A stretch of 64,000 bases of DNA from Histomonas meleagridis (lineage: Eukaryota > Parabasalia > Tritrichomonadida > Dientamoebidae): assembly GCA_020186115.1 (NCBI GenBank), contig WSYJ01000075.1, positions 910,131 to 974,130 of the forward strand, written 5' to 3'. Below are positions 62,333 through 64,000 of this stretch, piece by piece (within the stretch, counting starts at the first letter, position 1; each line of letters opens with the position of its first letter). The notes under the pieces were generated by a model. The model ran no database searches. It saw only the letters and a list, made by a program, of their open reading frames with translations, and was not told the origin of the DNA. Made by a program: the position numbers and the translations under genes.

Positions 62333-62690
62333 ATGGAATATGAAGAATCCTTTGATAATTTTGGTTTTAGCGACGACAATTTTGATTTTTAATAATGTTT
62401 ATCCTGAATCCTTACAATCGGAAGACGATGAAAAACCGTATCCAATACCTCCTCCAGTATTTACTCCCCCTGCTCCATGTCTTATGCCAGACAATGAAGG
62501 TCAAGTTAAATCCATATATTTTCAGTAATGTTGGCCTACTTAAAGGGCTTTTATTAAGGAGAATCCTCAGTTGGTTGAGAATTGCTATTGTTCTCCCAAT
62601 CATCTCAATAGGTGCCATCCGTTATGATCGTCGCCGTAAGGATGTTCCTTCCCTATTTAATTCACCCTCAATTAATAAATCTCCCACAAC
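62333..62690 (+). pseudogene. Viral ORF2 (segment 3, second copy), several indels
   Basis: Starts MEYEESFDNF at ATG 62333; one-base insertions near 62387, 62522, 62543 and 62551 and a loss near 62585 (GAATTGCTATTG against GAATTGGGTTATTG) break the frame repeatedly. The density of indels exceeds that of every other copy. Confidence 0.6.
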
Positions 62691-62709
62691 ATTAAATTTT
62701 TTTATTGTT

Positions 62710-63223
62710 ATGCCTCGTAGATTACGTAGACGTAGTTATTCNCGCGGCNGTCCATTAAAGACTGTAAAGTATTCTAATGAGACTTGTAATTGTTCCGGAA
62801 ACATTACATTTAATACAGGCTCTGGTGACGGTGCCGTCGGTGATCAAGTCAATAACACTCTTATGATTGCTGTCGGTACCCAAGGAATGCGTAAAGTAAA
62901 GAATTTTACTTTTAAAAATGATTACAGATGTTGATATTCCATTATTATGGGCTCTAGTATATGTTCCAGATGGTACAGTTCCTCAATCTATGTCACTTGG
63001 TACCCCTGCTGCTCCTGTTTCATTATATGAACCCAATCAAAATGTTATAATGTCAGGGTACCTTACCCCTAATGCTCAACAGACTCAAGTATTTCGTACT
63101 AGGTTAGCACGTAATTTGAATTCAGGTGATTGTATTGTTTTATGTTTAAAAGTATCCATTCCTGGTACTGAAATCACCGATAAGTTCTTAGGGGTTCAAT
63201 TAAATTATGCTATTACTTATTAA
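62710..63223 (+). pseudogene. cap: Putative viral capsid gene (segment 3, second copy), frameshifted, with N bases
   Basis: N at 62742 and 62749 in the Arg-rich start. Substitutions cluster at 62785-62890 (Tyr to Cys; a Thr-Thr-Leu-Ile-Thr stretch changed), unlike the near-identity of the other copies. An extra T near 62911 shifts the frame after VKNFT; the rest is open from 62918 to 63223 and unchanged. Confidence 0.7.
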
Positions 63224-63251
63224 TAAAAAATTTTCCCCACTGTTATTTTTT

Positions 63252-63725
63252 ATGTTTGATCCACATCGTATTGGACCTATTAGTGAATCTTATTATTCAC
63301 GTAATAAGGGACGTGTTATACAACGTAAGTTGGTACCTCCTATTAATCCACCTCTTACTAAATATGATCTAGATCGTGCTTATGAAGTTCTTAAGAACAA
63401 TGGTAGGATTCCTAATTATACTATTCAAGATACCATTGTTAATTATCCTGGTGGTTCTAGTACTAAAAGAATTGCTTATGAAATTGGATCTACTATTAAG
63501 GTTATTATACCAATATCTTTTATATCTATTTCAGATATTCCTGGTTTTATTCCATTATCACAATTTACTTATATCACTAATTTAAATCAGACAATAGATC
63601 CAACACATTATTATGTTATTATTCAAATTGAACCTAATCAACCCAATTCTGAATATACTGAGATATATGTCAATTATTTACATCAATCATCTATTTCTAG
63701 TTCAGGTACTTATTATCATTTTTGA
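63252..63725 (+). pseudogene. Viral ORF4 (segment 3, second copy), internal deletion
   Basis: Intact from MFDPHRIGP to SSGTYY, then about 101 bases are missing (compared with 46430-47062) and the frame ends YHF-stop at 63725. Substitutions give NGRIPNY for NGRIPDY and SISDIPG for SISDVSG, so this copy is a real variant and not only an error product. Confidence 0.75.
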
Positions 63726-63783
63726 AGTATCTGCACCCAGTGTTTTAATTGTTCCTAATTCTAATTATTCATTTAATTTTTAA

Positions 63784-64000
63784 TTGTAAAATGTAAACCA
63801 TTCAATTGATTTTAAGATAATTTCTTTTTTCTATCGGTTTTTCTGGTTAATTTTTTTTTTCTTTTCGACTCAGCACATAAGTGATAATAACAAAGTTTGT
63901 TCACTCTATGGGCAATTGAGAACTTTTTTCTTTTTTTCTTTTTCTTTAAACCAAGGTACCCCCTCCCCCAAAAGAAGCCCTAATGGCGAATGAGTGCATT
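63784..64000. other. Viral 3' intergenic and start of the structured element, cut by window end
   Basis: T/C-rich tract as at 60655, then ACCCCCTCCCCC (63958-63969) and the beginning of the GC-rich island. The origin of this copy would lie beyond the window. Confidence 0.6.

Larger units (their letters stand above)
55827..62548. repeat. 6.7-kb host-virus tandem unit 3 (continues into more virus)
   Basis: Corresponds to units 1 and 2, but at the place where those return to host DNA (62548, after CTTAAAGGGC) viral sequence continues to the window end, so this is the last chimeric unit or a differently joined one. Confidence 0.75.
58154..64000. mobile_element. Endogenous CRESS-DNA virus, segment 3 (at least 1.7 genome units)
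   Basis: 5847 bases of continuous viral DNA to the window edge; unit length 3366 bp (58154 to 61520). Two capsid genes (59342, 62710), two ORF4 copies and one full-length rep lie here. The second copy (after about 62500) is more divergent: clustered substitutions, two N bases and a 101-bp deletion. Confidence 0.9.

Noticed and set aside
44704..64000. Maverick/Polinton or bacterial plasmid origin of the array
   Set aside because: No polymerase B, integrase or adenain-like genes. Rep has the eukaryotic CRESS arrangement with SF3 helicase, unlike bacterial rolling-circle plasmid Reps without such a helicase.

Overview
The window looks like a chromosome segment of a parabasalid protist (Trichomonas/Tritrichomonas/Histomonas type). 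It is about 70% A+T by eye. Nearly all genes are single uninterrupted frames with short gaps, and the set is eukaryotic: RPL30, RPL34, U2AF35, calnexin, oxysterol-binding protein, a PIG-F-like protein, Mei2-like RRM, WD40, tRNA-Gly. It also carries families typical of trichomonad genomes: BspA-like leucine-rich surface proteins, DUF3447/ankyrin-like proteins, and LRR proteins with a PP2C-like tail. The assignment is an inference from gene content; no rRNA is present to confirm it.

Region by region. 1-3.0 kb: the tail of a membrane-anchored glycoside hydrolase and a broken BspA-like gene. 3-20.4 kb: housekeeping and signalling genes on both strands (ORP, LRR-pseudophosphatase, phosphoesterase, Mei2-like RRM, RPL30, calnexin, PIG-F, tRNA-Gly(CCC), HAD phosphatase, U2AF35), with gene remnants between them (Rac-like GTPase with a stop, ankyrin pseudogene, LRR fragments). 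20.4-31 kb: a large IQ/Sfi1-like protein, a WG-repeat protein, a 278 bp element with inverted-repeat ends, a frameshifted macro-domain gene and a WD40 protein. 31-41.6 kb: a second BspA-like gene, an acid-sphingomyelinase-like enzyme, a ubiquitin-like protein, RPL34, a second surface protein sharing the BspA stalk and anchor, and a possible VPS9-type protein.

41.8-64 kb is the exceptional part. A third BspA-like gene leads into an array of integrated genomes of a CRESS-DNA virus. The viral unit is about 3.37 kb and ambisense. It has a Rep with HUH endonuclease and superfamily 3 helicase motifs on the minus strand. On the plus strand it has a small Pro-rich/hydrophobic ORF2, a 170-residue protein with an Arg-rich start (putative capsid) and a 210-residue ORF4. 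Between the 3' ends of ORF4 and rep lie a GC-rich structured element and a 13-bp inverted repeat carrying a NANTATTAC nonanucleotide (candidate origin). Segments of 1.3 viral units alternate with a 2.3 kb BspA piece, giving a 6.7 kb host-virus chimera repeated in tandem with identical junctions. The third virus segment runs on through a further copy to the window end.

Copies are almost identical, so the amplification is recent or homogenised. Every full-length rep carries frameshifts, mostly in homopolymers. Some T-runs have replaced mixed sequence and two N bases occur, so part of the damage is probably consensus error. All BspA-like copies here also lack an intact, ATG-started frame. The locus therefore reads as a surface-protein neighbourhood captured and amplified together with an endogenous protist virus. 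Whether the virus is still able to replicate cannot be told from this sequence.
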